A stretch of DNA of 39,083 bases from Chitinophagaceae bacterium (lineage in GTDB: Bacteria; Bacteroidota; Bacteroidia; Cytophagales; Cytophagaceae), in the NCBI GenBank assembly GCA_028288405.1, contig JAQBNS010000024.1:1-39083 (forward strand), written 5' to 3'. Numbering within the stretch: position 1 is the stretch's first letter; every line of letters starts with the position of its first letter. A program made the translations under genes and the position numbers. This document shows, piece after piece, positions 1 through 8,836 of the stretch. The notes under the pieces were generated by a model, which was not told the origin of the DNA, searched no databases, and saw only the letters and a list, made by a program, of their open reading frames with translations.

Positions 1-58
1 GTTGAGTGATGAAGTATATGCATAAAATAATTATTAAAGAACAAAGGCGGGGCTCTTT

Positions 59-179
59 GGGCGTTCCCTTCGGGCCGGGCTTTCGCCACTCGCTTTTTTC
101 TTTGAATCAAGCTTCAAGTATAACCACCCTGGAGATCAAAGAAAAAGAGCTCAGACAATGGCTCAATCCCTAACGCAAA
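59..179 (+). repeat. Dispersed intergenic repeat, copy 1 (R1)
   Basis: The element begins GGGCGTTCCCTTCGGGCC and ends CAATCCCTAACGCAAA. A near-identical copy lies in the opposite orientation at 10434-10556, and two diverged copies lie at 16693-16809 and 18153-18265. The ends are well conserved and the middle (about 106-135) is not. The arms at 92-105 and 136-150 are imperfectly complementary (CTTTTTTCTTTGA with TCAAAGAAAAAG), so the transcript could fold into a hairpin. It sits just before a terminator, so it is probably in the 3' untranslated region of a gene left of the window. No ORF is inside it. Confidence 0.8.
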
Positions 180-231
180 TCCGTATATTTTTACTAACAA
201 CCAAATCTTAGACAATAGTCTACCCTTTAAT

Positions 232-270
232 AATCCCTGACTATATCATCAAATAGTTAGGGATTTTTTG
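232..270 (+). terminator. Rho-independent terminator of an upstream gene outside the window
   Basis: The 13-nt arms 232-244 and 253-265 (AATCCCTGACTAT and ATAGTTAGGGATT) pair with a single G-T wobble around an 8-nt loop. A run of T follows (264-269). It lies upstream of the first gene, so it ends a transcript entering from the left edge. Confidence 0.8.
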
Positions 271-313
271 TATTATTAGTTATACGAAGAGCGTGCCTTT
301 ATCCATTCCAGCT

Positions 314-1846
314 ATGTCGAATCCTACTTTTCATAAAACCCAGGTTGTCATTGCCGGCGCAGGTCCAACAGGCTTGAGTCTGGCAGCGCAATTGATCCGT
401 CACAACGTTGATTTCATACTGATTGAAAAGAATGAAAAAACGACAGAACTCTCCAAAGCAGTTGTGGTGCAAGCGCGAACACTGGAGATCTTTCAGGAAT
501 TAGGCCTTTCCGAAGAAGCGCTGCAACGAGGTCAGGTCACCACCGGCATGCGTTTGTTTTACCAGGGTAAACAAAAAGTATCGCTCGATTTGGCCGGACT
601 GGGCAAAGGCATCAGTGAATTTACTTTTGCCCTTTCTCTGGAACAAAGTAAAACGGAAAAGCTATTGGCTGAATATGTAACTGCTCATGGAAAAACAATA
701 CACTGGAAATCTGAATTCACTCGCTTCGAGCAAAAAGCTGATGGCGTAACCGTTTTTTACAAAAACGAACAAGGCAACGAACAACAAATCAATGCAGACT
801 ATCTCGTAGGTTGCGACGGGGCGGGCAGTCCCGTAAGGCATCAATTGAATTTATCTTTCGAAGGCAGTACAGAACCTAAATTATTTTATGTAGCGGATGT
901 GTTGCTAAAAAGCCCGGTCATTAACGTCAATGCCTTGCACATGTACCTGATCAAAAAAGGATTTGTGTTATTCTTTCCAATGGAAGGTTCGGGGCATTAC
1001 CGTATAGTCGGTATTCTGCCGCAAGGAAACACAGACAAGGTGTACCAATTTTCCGATATCGCGCCGTTGATTAAAGAGTCCATCATTTCTCCCGTTACCT
1101 TTGAAGAATTGCGTTGGTTCTCTACCTACAAAGTACACAGCCGCAAGGCCGGTGCCTTTATGAAAGACCGTTGTTTCATTGCGGGAGACGCGGCACACAT
1201 CCATACCCCTGCAGGTGGACAAGGCATGAATACAGGCATACAAGACACCTATAATTTAGCCTGGAAAATAGCGTATACCTTAAGAGGAGAAACAAAGAGC
1301 AGCCTATTAAAAACATACGATACAGAACGCAGCGAAAATGCTAAGCATTTGTTGCAAACCACAGACCGTATATTTGACATCATGTCCGGTGTCAACCCAT
1401 TTTGGAATTTTATACGGTTGAATTTATTCCCTCTGTTTTTTAAAGTTATTGCAAACAGTCCGCTGGCTAAACGAGTCGTATTTCCTTTGCTGTCACAAAC
1501 AGATATTGCTTATCCTAACAGTTTGTTAACATTAAAAAGTCATATTGGTAAAGTAAAATCGGGAGACCGGATGCATTACTTTGTTTTCTCTAATGGGAAA
1601 AATATCTTCCACTATTTGAGTGAGCCATGCTTCAAACTGCTCTATTTCGGAAATAAAGCAGCAAACAACGAACTCCTCCAGCAAAGTAAAATAAAAACCA
1701 GTACGCTCGCATTTACTGAAATTCCGGTTTCCGTTTTTGGCCAGGCTACAGACTTTTATATTTTGTTAAGACCCGATAATCATATTTCTTATATCGGCGA
1801 AGACATCAATCAATGTAAGAAGATACTCGATCATCTAGCCAACTAA
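314..1846 (+). CDS. FAD-dependent aromatic-type monooxygenase (PheA/TfdB/UbiH-like)
   Basis: This is a class A flavoprotein hydroxylase, which uses NAD(P)H and O2 to hydroxylate a small, usually aromatic, substrate in the cytoplasm. Counted from the ATG at 314, the Rossmann motif GAGPTG is at residues 15-20. The DG motif (CDGAGSPVR) is near 167-175. The second FAD motif (GDAAHIHTPAGGQGMNTGIQD) is near 291-311. All three are intact. The length of about 510 residues fits the family, including the thioredoxin-like C-terminal part of phenol-hydroxylase-type members. A GTG at 293 would add seven residues, but the ATG places the FAD motif at the usual distance from the N-terminus. The stop is two bases before the eutB start, so the two are cotranscribed. 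The substrate cannot be read from the sequence. Confidence 0.85.
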   Translation: MSNPTFHKTQVVIAGAGPTGLSLAAQLIRHNVDFILIEKNEKTTELSKAVVVQARTLEIFQELGLSEEALQRGQVTTGMRLFYQGKQKVSLDLAGLGKGISEFTFALSLEQSKTEKLLAEYVTAHGKTIHWKSEFTRFEQKADGVTVFYKNEQGNEQQINADYLVGCDGAGSPVRHQLNLSFEGSTEPKLFYVADVLLKSPVINVNALHMYLIKKGFVLFFPMEGSGHYRIVGILPQGNTDKVYQFSDIAPLIKESIISPVTFEELRWFSTYKVHSRKAGAFMKDRCFIAGDAAHIHTPAGGQGMNTGIQDTYNLAWKIAYTLRGETKSSLLKTYDTERSENAKHLLQTTDRIFDIMSGVNPFWNFIRLNLFPLFFKVIANSPLAKRVVFPLLSQTDIAYPNSLLTLKSHIGKVKSGDRMHYFVFSNGKNIFHYLSEPCFKLLYFGNKAANNELLQQSKIKTSTLAFTEIPVSVFGQATDFYILLRPDNHISYIGEDINQCKKILDHLAN

Positions 1847-1848
1847 CG

Positions 1849-3225
1849 ATGTACCAGCACACCGTCCACCATACTGTTTTTATTTTTCGCTCTTTGGCAG
1901 AGTTGATGGCGAAAGCCACACCACTGCGCTCGGGAGATCAGTTGGCTGGCATTGCTGCAAATTCTTCACAAGAACGAGTAGCCGCGCAAATGGCGTTGGC
2001 AGAATTACCCTTGCGCACTTTTCTGGAAGAGCCGCTCATTCCATATGAAGAAGATGAAATCACCCGACTCATTTTCGATACGCACGACAAAGAAAACTTC
2101 AAGAAAATATCACACCTTACGGTCGGTGATTTTAGAAACTACTTATTAGAAACCACTACACAAAAAACAGAACTGACAATCCTGCAAAAAGCCATCACAC
2201 CGGAAATGGCAGCGGCGGTTTGCAAGCTCATGAGTCTTCAGGATCTCATTTTAGTCAGCAGCAAATGTGAAGTCATTACCCGATTTAGAAACACCATCGG
2301 TTTAAAAGGTCGCCTCGCTACACGCTTACAACCCAATCATCCCACCGATGACCTAAAAGGAATTTTAGCTTCGGTTGTCGATGGCCTCTACAATGGAAGC
2401 GGTGATGCCGTGATTGGTATCAATCCTGCTACCGACAATGTAGCCACGCAAGCGCGTTTGCTGAATATGCTGGAGGATGTGCGTGTGCGTTGTCAAATTC
2501 CTACACAAACCTGTGTATTGAGTCACATCACCAATACGATTCAAGCGATTGAGCAAGGAGCGCCTGTGGACCTTGTGTTTCAATCCATCGGCGGTACAGA
2601 AAAAACGAACAGCAGTTTTGGCATCAACCTCGCTCTGATCAAAGAAGGTTATGAAGCTGCGCTCTCTTTAGGAAGAGGGACGATTGGCAATAATGTCATG
2701 TACTTCGAAACCGGCCAGGGCAGTGCTCTATCAGCCAACGCACACCATGGCATCGATCAACAAACGATAGAGGCCAGAGCCTATGCGGTGGCCCGTGCTT
2801 TTAATCCTTTTTTAGTCAATACGGTAGTAGGATTTATAGGACCTGAATATTTATTCGACAGCAAGCAAATCATCCGCGCAGGATTGGAAGATCATTTCTG
2901 CGGAAAGCTGATGGGCTTACCCATGGGTTGTGATGTGTGCTACACCAACCATGCCGAAGCAGACCAGGATGACATGGACATCTTGCTTACTTTGCTCGGA
3001 ACAGCCGGATGCAATTTCATTATGGGAGTGCCGGGAGCCGATGACATCATGTTGAATTACCAAAGCACTTCGTTTCATGATGCACTCTACGTTCGGCAGT
3101 TATTGGGATTGAGACCGGCACCGGAATTCGAAAGCTGGTTGATCAACATGGGCATTATCAATGAGAAACTGCAAATCACACCTGCTGATACTTCCAATAA
3201 ATTATTAAAAATGATCACGGAATAA
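1849..3225 (+). CDS. eutB: Ethanolamine ammonia-lyase, large (heavy) subunit
   Basis: With EutC and adenosylcobalamin this subunit converts ethanolamine to acetaldehyde and ammonia. Its 458 residues match the family length (about 453). Family motifs are visible: CEVITRFRNTIG near 140-151, RLQPNHPTDD near 159-168, INPATDN at 191-197 and YFETGQGSALSAN near 285-297. Arg159, Asn192 and Glu287 fall where the enterobacterial active-site residues Arg160, Asn193 and Glu287 lie, so the enzyme looks functional. It starts two bases after the monooxygenase stop and is followed at ten bases by eutC. No microcompartment shell genes, EutA reactivase or ethanolamine permease are in the window. Identification is by sequence recognition and is firm. 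Confidence 0.95.
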   Translation: MYQHTVHHTVFIFRSLAELMAKATPLRSGDQLAGIAANSSQERVAAQMALAELPLRTFLEEPLIPYEEDEITRLIFDTHDKENFKKISHLTVGDFRNYLLETTTQKTELTILQKAITPEMAAAVCKLMSLQDLILVSSKCEVITRFRNTIGLKGRLATRLQPNHPTDDLKGILASVVDGLYNGSGDAVIGINPATDNVATQARLLNMLEDVRVRCQIPTQTCVLSHITNTIQAIEQGAPVDLVFQSIGGTEKTNSSFGINLALIKEGYEAALSLGRGTIGNNVMYFETGQGSALSANAHHGIDQQTIEARAYAVARAFNPFLVNTVVGFIGPEYLFDSKQIIRAGLEDHFCGKLMGLPMGCDVCYTNHAEADQDDMDILLTLLGTAGCNFIMGVPGADDIMLNYQSTSFHDALYVRQLLGLRPAPEFESWLINMGIINEKLQITPADTSNKLLKMITE

Positions 3226-3235
3226 TAATCGCAAG

Positions 3236-3976
3236 ATGGCAAAAGATCTTTGGCATTTATTAAAACAATATACCAACGCCAGAATAGCCATGGGACGTGC
3301 GGGTACGTCTTTGCCTACACAAGACATTTTGCAATTTCGTATGGCACATTCTCTGGCCAAAGATGCCATCTATTCAGAGATTAACACTGCCGGTTTAGAA
3401 AGTGGTTTGAAGAAGTTGGAATTATCTTCCATAACTGTAAAAAGTCAGGTGGCCGATCGCAACGATTACCTGCGCAATCCGGACAAAGGAAGAGCATTGC
3501 ATGCTTCAAGCCAAACTGCACTTGAAGCATTGAGTCGAAAACCTGTTGACGTATGCCTTATCATTGCCGACGGACTTTCCGCCAATGCTGTCAATATACA
3601 TGCTGTTCCTGTACTTGAATTATTACTTCCACAAATCGCCAACATGACGCTCTCTCCTGTCGTCATTGCTCATAACAGCCGGGTAGCACTTTCCGATCCT
3701 ATAGGTGAATTACTCCACGCACGCATTGCCATCATTCTGATTGGAGAACGTCCCGGTTTAAGTTCCCCGAACAGTATGGGGGCTTATCTGACCTATCAAC
3801 CGACCAGCGGCAACACCGATGAAAAAAGAAATTGTGTTTCCAATATTCAACCGGAAGGTTTAACTTATCAGGCATCTGCCATTAAACTCAGTTACCTGTT
3901 GAATCAAATGTTGGTCAAGCAGATTTCGGGTGTGCAGTTGAAAGATGATCATAGCGATACATCTTTGCTTCAATAA
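3236..3976 (+). CDS. eutC: Ethanolamine ammonia-lyase, small (light) subunit
   Basis: This is the small subunit of the adenosylcobalamin-dependent ethanolamine ammonia-lyase, and it helps form the cobalamin site with EutB. Conserved blocks are RIAMGRAGTSLPT near 16-28, DRNDYLRNPDKGRAL near 74-88, IADGLSANAVN near 109-119, IGELLHARIAIILIGERPGL near 155-174 and CVSNIQPEGL near 199-208. At 246 residues it is about 50 shorter than the enterobacterial protein, and the missing part is the N-terminal extension. In enterobacteria that extension directs the enzyme into the Eut microcompartment, so this version is probably a free cytosolic enzyme. It follows eutB by ten bases. Confidence 0.95.
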   Translation: MAKDLWHLLKQYTNARIAMGRAGTSLPTQDILQFRMAHSLAKDAIYSEINTAGLESGLKKLELSSITVKSQVADRNDYLRNPDKGRALHASSQTALEALSRKPVDVCLIIADGLSANAVNIHAVPVLELLLPQIANMTLSPVVIAHNSRVALSDPIGELLHARIAIILIGERPGLSSPNSMGAYLTYQPTSGNTDEKRNCVSNIQPEGLTYQASAIKLSYLLNQMLVKQISGVQLKDDHSDTSLLQ

Positions 3977-3977
3977 C

Positions 3978-4046
3978 ATGTTGTTATACAAACTGAGTAT
4001 TATAATCTTTTTAGCAATCATTTATCGTTTTAAATTGAAAGCATGA
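3978..4046 (+). CDS. Possible 22-residue membrane peptide between eutC and the NAGPA-like gene
   Basis: The reading frame starts one base after the eutC stop, and its TGA overlaps the next gene's ATG as ATGA. The predicted peptide has one hydrophobic stretch (about residues 7-16, SIIIFLAIIY) and a basic C-terminal tail. The tight junctions on both sides are typical of translational coupling and argue for a real small ORF. The short length and lack of a recognised family mean it could be chance. No function can be assigned. Confidence 0.35.
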   Translation: MLLYKLSIIIFLAIIYRFKLKA

Positions 4047-4768
4047 CCAAGAAAATACCTCTACTCCTATATATTCTTCTCACTGCGGTTGTTCTTTTTT
4101 CTTTCAGTAGTAATCCGCTTGCGGATGATCAAATCATAAGTTACACGGTCGATCTCCATCAAGTTACTCTAAAACTCTATTGGAAGGATGACAAAGGAAT
4201 TCCACTCAAAAGCATTCAAAATCTCAAAAACTACCTGGACAAGAAAAAGATAAATTTACTATACGCTGCTAACGCAGGAATGTACAAGCAAGACAACTCT
4301 CCGCAAGGATTATTTATCCAGGAAACAAAAGAACTCGCTCCTATTGATACTTCTTCGGGTAATGGAAATTTTTACATGAAACCTAACGGTTTATTTTATA
4401 TCACTACAAGTCATCAGCCTGTCATTTGTGAAACGAGCAAATTTATCACTAACGGAAAAATCAATTATGCTACGCAATCAGGTCCTATGCTGGTTACAGA
4501 CGGTAATATCCACAAGGCCTTTAAAGAAGGATCAACCAATTTGAATATTCGAAACGGAGTCGGTATTTTACCGGATGGAAAAGTTGTTTTTGCCATGTCG
4601 AAAGAGAAAATTAATTTCTATGACTTCGCCAACTATTTTAAACAATTGGGATGCAAGCAAGCCTTGTACCTGGATGGATTTGTTTCGAGAACATACTTGC
4701 CAGAAAAAAAATGGACACAAACAGATGGCAACTTTGGGGTAATGATCGGTATAACGGAAAAGAAATAG
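4043..4768 (+). CDS. Phosphodiester glycosidase family protein (NAGPA/DUF2233-like), exported
   Basis: The protein resembles the NAGPA domain family (PF09992, DUF2233; E. coli YigE and mammalian uncovering enzyme), which cleaves or binds phosphodiester-linked sugars. Family blocks seen are ANAGMY near 76-81, QSGPML near 149-154, RNGVGILPDGKVVFAMS near 170-186 and the final LYLDG near 211-215. Residues 5-22 form a hydrophobic signal or membrane anchor, so it acts outside the cytoplasm. The start overlaps the stop of the small upstream ORF, and the next gene follows after four bases. Its natural substrate is unknown, and a link with ethanolamine-phosphate-decorated glycans would be speculative. 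Confidence 0.8.
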   Translation: MTKKIPLLLYILLTAVVLFSFSSNPLADDQIISYTVDLHQVTLKLYWKDDKGIPLKSIQNLKNYLDKKKINLLYAANAGMYKQDNSPQGLFIQETKELAPIDTSSGNGNFYMKPNGLFYITTSHQPVICETSKFITNGKINYATQSGPMLVTDGNIHKAFKEGSTNLNIRNGVGILPDGKVVFAMSKEKINFYDFANYFKQLGCKQALYLDGFVSRTYLPEKKWTQTDGNFGVMIGITEKK

Positions 4769-4772
4769 AATC

Positions 4773-5552
4773 ATGATGAAGATCACCTACACATTTCTCG
4801 CATTCGTTTTATGTTTATTATTTTCTTGTGCCAAGCAAGAAGATCAGACCGTATTAGATTTTCAAAGCAAAATATTGCTTTCTGAAATAGAGAAGTCAGA
4901 GCAAACATTAAATCAAATAGAGCGAGAAGTAAGAATGGGAGGCACTAAACCCTCAGATACATTGATCTTTCATGCATCCATTTCCCTTCGAGACAGCATA
5001 ACAAAATTCGTTTCTCATAATGACATTGCGAAAGCATCATCGCTCATTGAAGCAGTTTATAACAAAGAACGACTAATAGATTCGAGCTTTTTGCAGGAAA
5101 TTGCTCATTTCAAAAAACTATTTGAAGAGACAAAAGATTCCTTTTATCAAACGGATGAGAAAATCGTTCTATACAAAGGGTTAAATATTATTTTGAATAA
5201 TAATTTTCAATATGTAAGCGGTTCACATTGCCATTTTGGACCGGAACCTGTCGTAGGGATGGTTTATAGCATAGAAAAAGGGAAGAATTTCGATTCAATT
5301 GAGGTTTGCCTGTTACCCAATATAGCGGAGAATTTCAACATCATGTCATTCACGAAAAAAAATGGGATTCGTTTTTATAATCTGAAAACCAAAAAAGAAA
5401 TCCCTTTCACGATTAAGCACATTGGTCATGTTACCCTTATAAAAGCATTAGTTACCAAAGGCGAGTATAAACTTGACGGAAAGATCTTTTTGCAAATACC
5501 GGGCAAGGATTACAAACTTGAATGCATCGTATTAGAAAAGATTATTATATAA
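4773..5552 (+). CDS. Lipoprotein of unknown function
   Basis: The N-terminus is a lipoprotein signal: hydrophobic residues 5-17 followed by the lipobox LLFSC with the cysteine near residue 19. No catalytic family was recognised in the remaining 240 residues. They contain an Asp/Glu/Lys-rich helical first half and a beta-rich second half. The gene starts four bases after the NAGPA-like gene and is the last of the forward unit that begins with the monooxygenase. ATG codons at 4773 and 4776 are both possible starts. Confidence 0.7.
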   Translation: MMKITYTFLAFVLCLLFSCAKQEDQTVLDFQSKILLSEIEKSEQTLNQIEREVRMGGTKPSDTLIFHASISLRDSITKFVSHNDIAKASSLIEAVYNKERLIDSSFLQEIAHFKKLFEETKDSFYQTDEKIVLYKGLNIILNNNFQYVSGSHCHFGPEPVVGMVYSIEKGKNFDSIEVCLLPNIAENFNIMSFTKKNGIRFYNLKTKKEIPFTIKHIGHVTLIKALVTKGEYKLDGKIFLQIPGKDYKLECIVLEKIII

Positions 5553-5561
5553 GAGTTTCAA

Positions 5562-7112
5562 TTATTCTACAATAATTTTACCCGTCATAATTAGATCTTC
5601 ATCGCTTTTCAATTTCAATACATAAAGACCTTTCGGATACGAAGTCAAATCTGCATCTGTTTGTGTACCACTGAATGTTGTGGAATATACCAGTTGTCCG
5701 TTGATAGCATGCACTTCCATTTTCCAGTGTCCTTCTTTCAAGCCATTCACCAATACTTTACCACTGGTAGGATTGGGAGATAAGGAGATCAACTTATTTT
5801 CTGCTGAAAAAATTCCTGTTGCAATATTGTCCTGACTAAGCTTTGCAAGAAAACGAGAATTGCCGTGTGCTGAATTATTGGCTAATACTACTGAGCCAAG
5901 TGATAAAGTGGCGCCATTCATATTACCTGTAAGGTAAACATGACCATTGTTATCAGACTCCAATTGCTCACCAATACAATTATCTGCCACGCCAGCCCAG
6001 CGAATATTACCCGCCGAATTAAAACTCGCAACGAATAATTGATTACCTGTACCGATAGTTTCAAGGGTAGTCGATCCAAGGATTAATTCGGGTCCAATAA
6101 AAAAGCCAGCCATATAAACATTTCCTTGTGGATCGGTGCATACTTTAGCGGCAATGTAGGTACATGAAGCATTATACGCATATACTTCCCAGGCATCATT
6201 ACCGGAGTCATCCAGTTTTTTAAGAAATAAAGAATTTACACGATGAGTTCCTGATAGGTATACATTCGCATCGCCATCCACATCTATACTTCTGACCCAA
6301 TCATCCGCCGAAGCTGTCCCTTTTGATTTAGCCCAAACTACATTACCTGAAGGAGAAAACTTAATAATAAAAATATCTGTTGTATTACCACTATTGGTCA
6401 ACGTTGTACTCGCCGTCGTACAAATACTTCCTCCATAATTACCTGTAATTATAGAATTACCATCTGCATCTACTGTTACACCACCCATGAAGATTGCTTC
6501 GCCAAATATTCCTTTTGCCCAAACCACATCTCCATCGGTATCATACTTTACATGAAAAAGGCTGTCATCCACAGCAGTGCTGCCAAAGAAAGCAGCATGG
6601 CCACTTAAGTTACCAGAAATGAATAAATCACCCTCTTGATCAGCAGCTATGCCTACTGCCTGTGCACTGGCATTGACAGCAGCGGTGATGGCCCAAACCT
6701 GAAGTCCATTGGTATTATACTTCACCATAAATAAACTACTGTGTCTACCGGTTGTATCGGCATGTAATGTCGTACTTCCCAATGTGATATTTCCACTTTT
6801 GAAACTTCCTACAATATATGCGTTACCATCGCCATCCACTGCTAATCCTTGTATAATAGCAGCCGAATCAACCGGCTGTGCAGGAAATGGAATACTCCAA
6901 ATCACATGTCCATCAGTATCTATCTTTACCAATAACGAATCCTTAAAAGAAGTTCTAAAAACATTTCCGTCCGGATCTGTCTTTATAAAATCAGTCGATC
7001 CAATCGTAGATTGCCCCCACACTGCATTGATGGATTGTGCAGAGGAAACGATCGGAGAACAAACAGTCGACAGAAAGATAAAAACAAATGATAGTCTCAA
7101 TAAAGTATACAT
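5562..7112 (-). CDS. Secreted propeller-repeat (SBBP-like) protein with T9SS sorting domain
   Basis: A signal peptide (residues 1-26, ending SSAQS) is followed by repeated units of about 50-60 residues. Each has a D-G-N-x-Y/F-x-x-G element and then a hydrophobic K-x-x-x-x-G-x-x-x-W-A strand, which is the pattern of SBBP-type beta-propellers. The last 70 residues form a type A type IX sorting domain. It begins LSPNPTSGKV, contains the block INGQLVYS, then YPKGLYVLKL, and ends in a basic/hydrophobic GKIIVE. The protein is therefore expected to cross the outer membrane by the T9SS and be anchored or released. It converges with the lipoprotein gene only nine bases away, with no terminator between. 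Its ligand is unknown. Confidence 0.85.
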   Translation of the reverse strand: MYTLLRLSFVFIFLSTVCSPIVSSAQSINAVWGQSTIGSTDFIKTDPDGNVFRTSFKDSLLVKIDTDGHVIWSIPFPAQPVDSAAIIQGLAVDGDGNAYIVGSFKSGNITLGSTTLHADTTGRHSSLFMVKYNTNGLQVWAITAAVNASAQAVGIAADQEGDLFISGNLSGHAAFFGSTAVDDSLFHVKYDTDGDVVWAKGIFGEAIFMGGVTVDADGNSIITGNYGGSICTTASTTLTNSGNTTDIFIIKFSPSGNVVWAKSKGTASADDWVRSIDVDGDANVYLSGTHRVNSLFLKKLDDSGNDAWEVYAYNASCTYIAAKVCTDPQGNVYMAGFFIGPELILGSTTLETIGTGNQLFVASFNSAGNIRWAGVADNCIGEQLESDNNGHVYLTGNMNGATLSLGSVVLANNSAHGNSRFLAKLSQDNIATGIFSAENKLISLSPNPTSGKVLVNGLKEGHWKMEVHAINGQLVYSTTFSGTQTDADLTSYPKGLYVLKLKSDEDLIMTGKIIVE

Positions 7113-7252
7113 AGGCTAAAAAGTTATACTACAAGATACATCCAATTCACCTGATTTGCCAGTTCTTTTCCACCAAATAATCTAACGCAAAAAAGAAAGA
7201 ATTCGCTGTTTTAATAATTTCAATACTTATATTCAGGTATAATTATTGACTT

Positions 7253-7822
7253 ATGCAGCCACAGGATTCAACGCTTTTTATGTCATTGCTCGGTTGTAAA
7301 CCGGCAGGCAGGCATACCGAGCAACATGATATTTTCTTCGGTATTGCACTTTCAATGAAAGAACTTGTTCCGGCAATGAATGCCTTCTGGCCCGAAGCGA
7401 AAAACAACCTTCACCTCGATGCCTGGAGAACAGTCACTTCGGTGCAACAGTATACCATTCGCCCAAGACTGAAAACAGAAGATAAAAACAGCAGCAATCC
7501 TCTTAAACTTTTCTTCATCAATTTAGGCGGTTACAGAAAAGATGAATTTGAAGAATACCATTATAAAATATTGGTCGTAGCGAAAGACTCAGAGGCCGCA
7601 GCAGCGCAAGCCAAGCAAGAACTCTTTTATAAAGAAACAGGATTCAAAGGAGCCTCTGCGCACATCGATGATCAATACGGCATCGACGTAGACGAAGCCT
7701 ACAATGTGGAAGACATCTTACAGGAAGGAGTCTTTTCACTGTATCGTCTGGAGATTATAGAAAAAGAAGCTCCCGCCGATGAAATCCATTTAGGTTATCT
7801 TCCCTTGTGGAAGATTCAATAA
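7253..7822 (+). CDS. DUF1543 domain-containing protein
   Basis: The N-terminal half carries the DUF1543 (PF07566) pattern: LLGCKPAGRHTEQHD near 12-26, FFGIALSMKEL near 28-38, and a LHLDAW block near 53-58. A second beta-alpha unit begins FFINLGGY near 87-94, followed by the acidic YHYKILVVAKDSEAA block. The family has no known biochemical role, and the fold is probably a small alpha/beta protein with two repeats. No signal peptide is present, so it is cytoplasmic. It is followed seven bases later by the DUF3052 gene and probably cotranscribed with it. The region at 7113-7252 between it and the divergent T9SS gene must hold both promoters, but no convincing promoter motif was found. Confidence 0.8.
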   Translation: MQPQDSTLFMSLLGCKPAGRHTEQHDIFFGIALSMKELVPAMNAFWPEAKNNLHLDAWRTVTSVQQYTIRPRLKTEDKNSSNPLKLFFINLGGYRKDEFEEYHYKILVVAKDSEAAAAQAKQELFYKETGFKGASAHIDDQYGIDVDEAYNVEDILQEGVFSLYRLEIIEKEAPADEIHLGYLPLWKIQ

Positions 7823-7829
7823 AAAACAC

Positions 7830-8210
7830 ATGAAAGAAACTGTCAAAAAACTAAAGTTCAAAGACCAAGCCATTGTCATCAATGCTCCGGCCGCTTTGGG
7901 AAAAGAATTCGCCAAGCTGGATTTCAAAACTTCTTTTGATAAAAAAGAAAAGAGCAGCAATACGTTGGTGTTCATCAACAACAACAAAGAGTACCTTGAC
8001 TTTTTAAATAAACAACTTAAACAGATAGCATACGACAGTGTATTATGGTTTGCTTATCCCAAAGGCACATCCAAAGTAACAACAGACATCAACCGCGACA
8101 CCATCCGTGTGACAGGAGAAGCCTATAACATCACCACGGTGACAGCAGTCTCAATAGACGACACCTGGAGTGCCTTGCGGTTTAGACCCATTGAGAAAGT
8201 GGGGAAATAA
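7830..8210 (+). CDS. DUF3052-like small cytoplasmic protein
   Basis: The second half fits the DUF3052 family: LWFAYPKGTSKVTTDINRDT near 73-92 followed by VTAVSIDDTWSALRFRP near 104-120. The first half contains the expected INAPAALGKEF segment and a VFINNNKEYLDFL strand-helix. The family has no known function. It follows the DUF1543 gene by seven bases. There is no signal peptide and no enzyme motif. Confidence 0.75.
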   Translation: MKETVKKLKFKDQAIVINAPAALGKEFAKLDFKTSFDKKEKSSNTLVFINNNKEYLDFLNKQLKQIAYDSVLWFAYPKGTSKVTTDINRDTIRVTGEAYNITTVTAVSIDDTWSALRFRPIEKVGK

Positions 8211-8292
8211 TTTTTAGGATTTTCAGCTCATACCTATTATCTTATCGTATGATCAGCTATCAGCTTAATAGAATGATCAATAATCAGAAATT

Positions 8293-8778
8293 ATGAAAAC
8301 AATTTATAGTTTAGGACTGCTTCTTTTTTTATTCACCGGCTGCAGTAAATATGAATTTTGGGAGACCTCTAAATTCCATATGGATTCCACGGCATTAGCA
8401 GATAACGAAGAAGTAAAATTATTGTATCTCAGCAGAGGACCCGGAGATAATGCAGAGCGGGAATACTATTACCAACTGATCGTCATTTCTCAAAAAACGG
8501 GAGACACGGTGAATGTTTTGACCACTGCCGACAATGGCATTACAGCGGAAGATCAAGACAAAATATTCAATTATTTTGACATACATAATCCGGTAACAAA
8601 AATCAGTCAGATCAACCTGGACAATCTCGAAAATCTTAGCGCAACTGACATAACAGATTTGAAACTTAAGAAAATAGACAAAGTAGCCAGAGATCCTGAA
8701 TTCGATTACCTTGCAGATAATCACTACCCTACCGTTATCGGTTCTATTGGTGCTTTTTCAAAAGCAGAAGGTCAATAA
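8293..8778 (+). CDS. Lipoprotein of unknown function
   Basis: A short signal ends in the lipobox LFTGC, with the cysteine at residue 17. The mature part of about 145 residues is acidic, with many Asp and Asn, and no family was recognised. Its middle holds a strand pair (YYYQLIVIS ... DTVNVLTT) and a helical stretch around residues 100-130. It stands alone: 82 bases separate it from the DUF3052 gene and 58 from the next gene, so it may or may not share their transcript. Confidence 0.6.
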   Translation: MKTIYSLGLLLFLFTGCSKYEFWETSKFHMDSTALADNEEVKLLYLSRGPGDNAEREYYYQLIVISQKTGDTVNVLTTADNGITAEDQDKIFNYFDIHNPVTKISQINLDNLENLSATDITDLKLKKIDKVARDPEFDYLADNHYPTVIGSIGAFSKAEGQ

Positions 8779-8836
8779 ACTATAGCATTAATTTGTCCAA
8801 ATTGGAGCAGATTATTTTTATGAATCGAACCCTTTT

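Noticed and set aside
293-313. GTG start for the monooxygenase
   Set aside because: The ATG at 314 puts the FAD-binding motif at the usual distance from the N-terminus, and the extra seven residues look unlike coding sequence.
662-844. Minus-strand ORF of 60 codons inside the monooxygenase gene
   Set aside because: It is antisense to a well-conserved flavoprotein reading frame and shows no domain or start signal.
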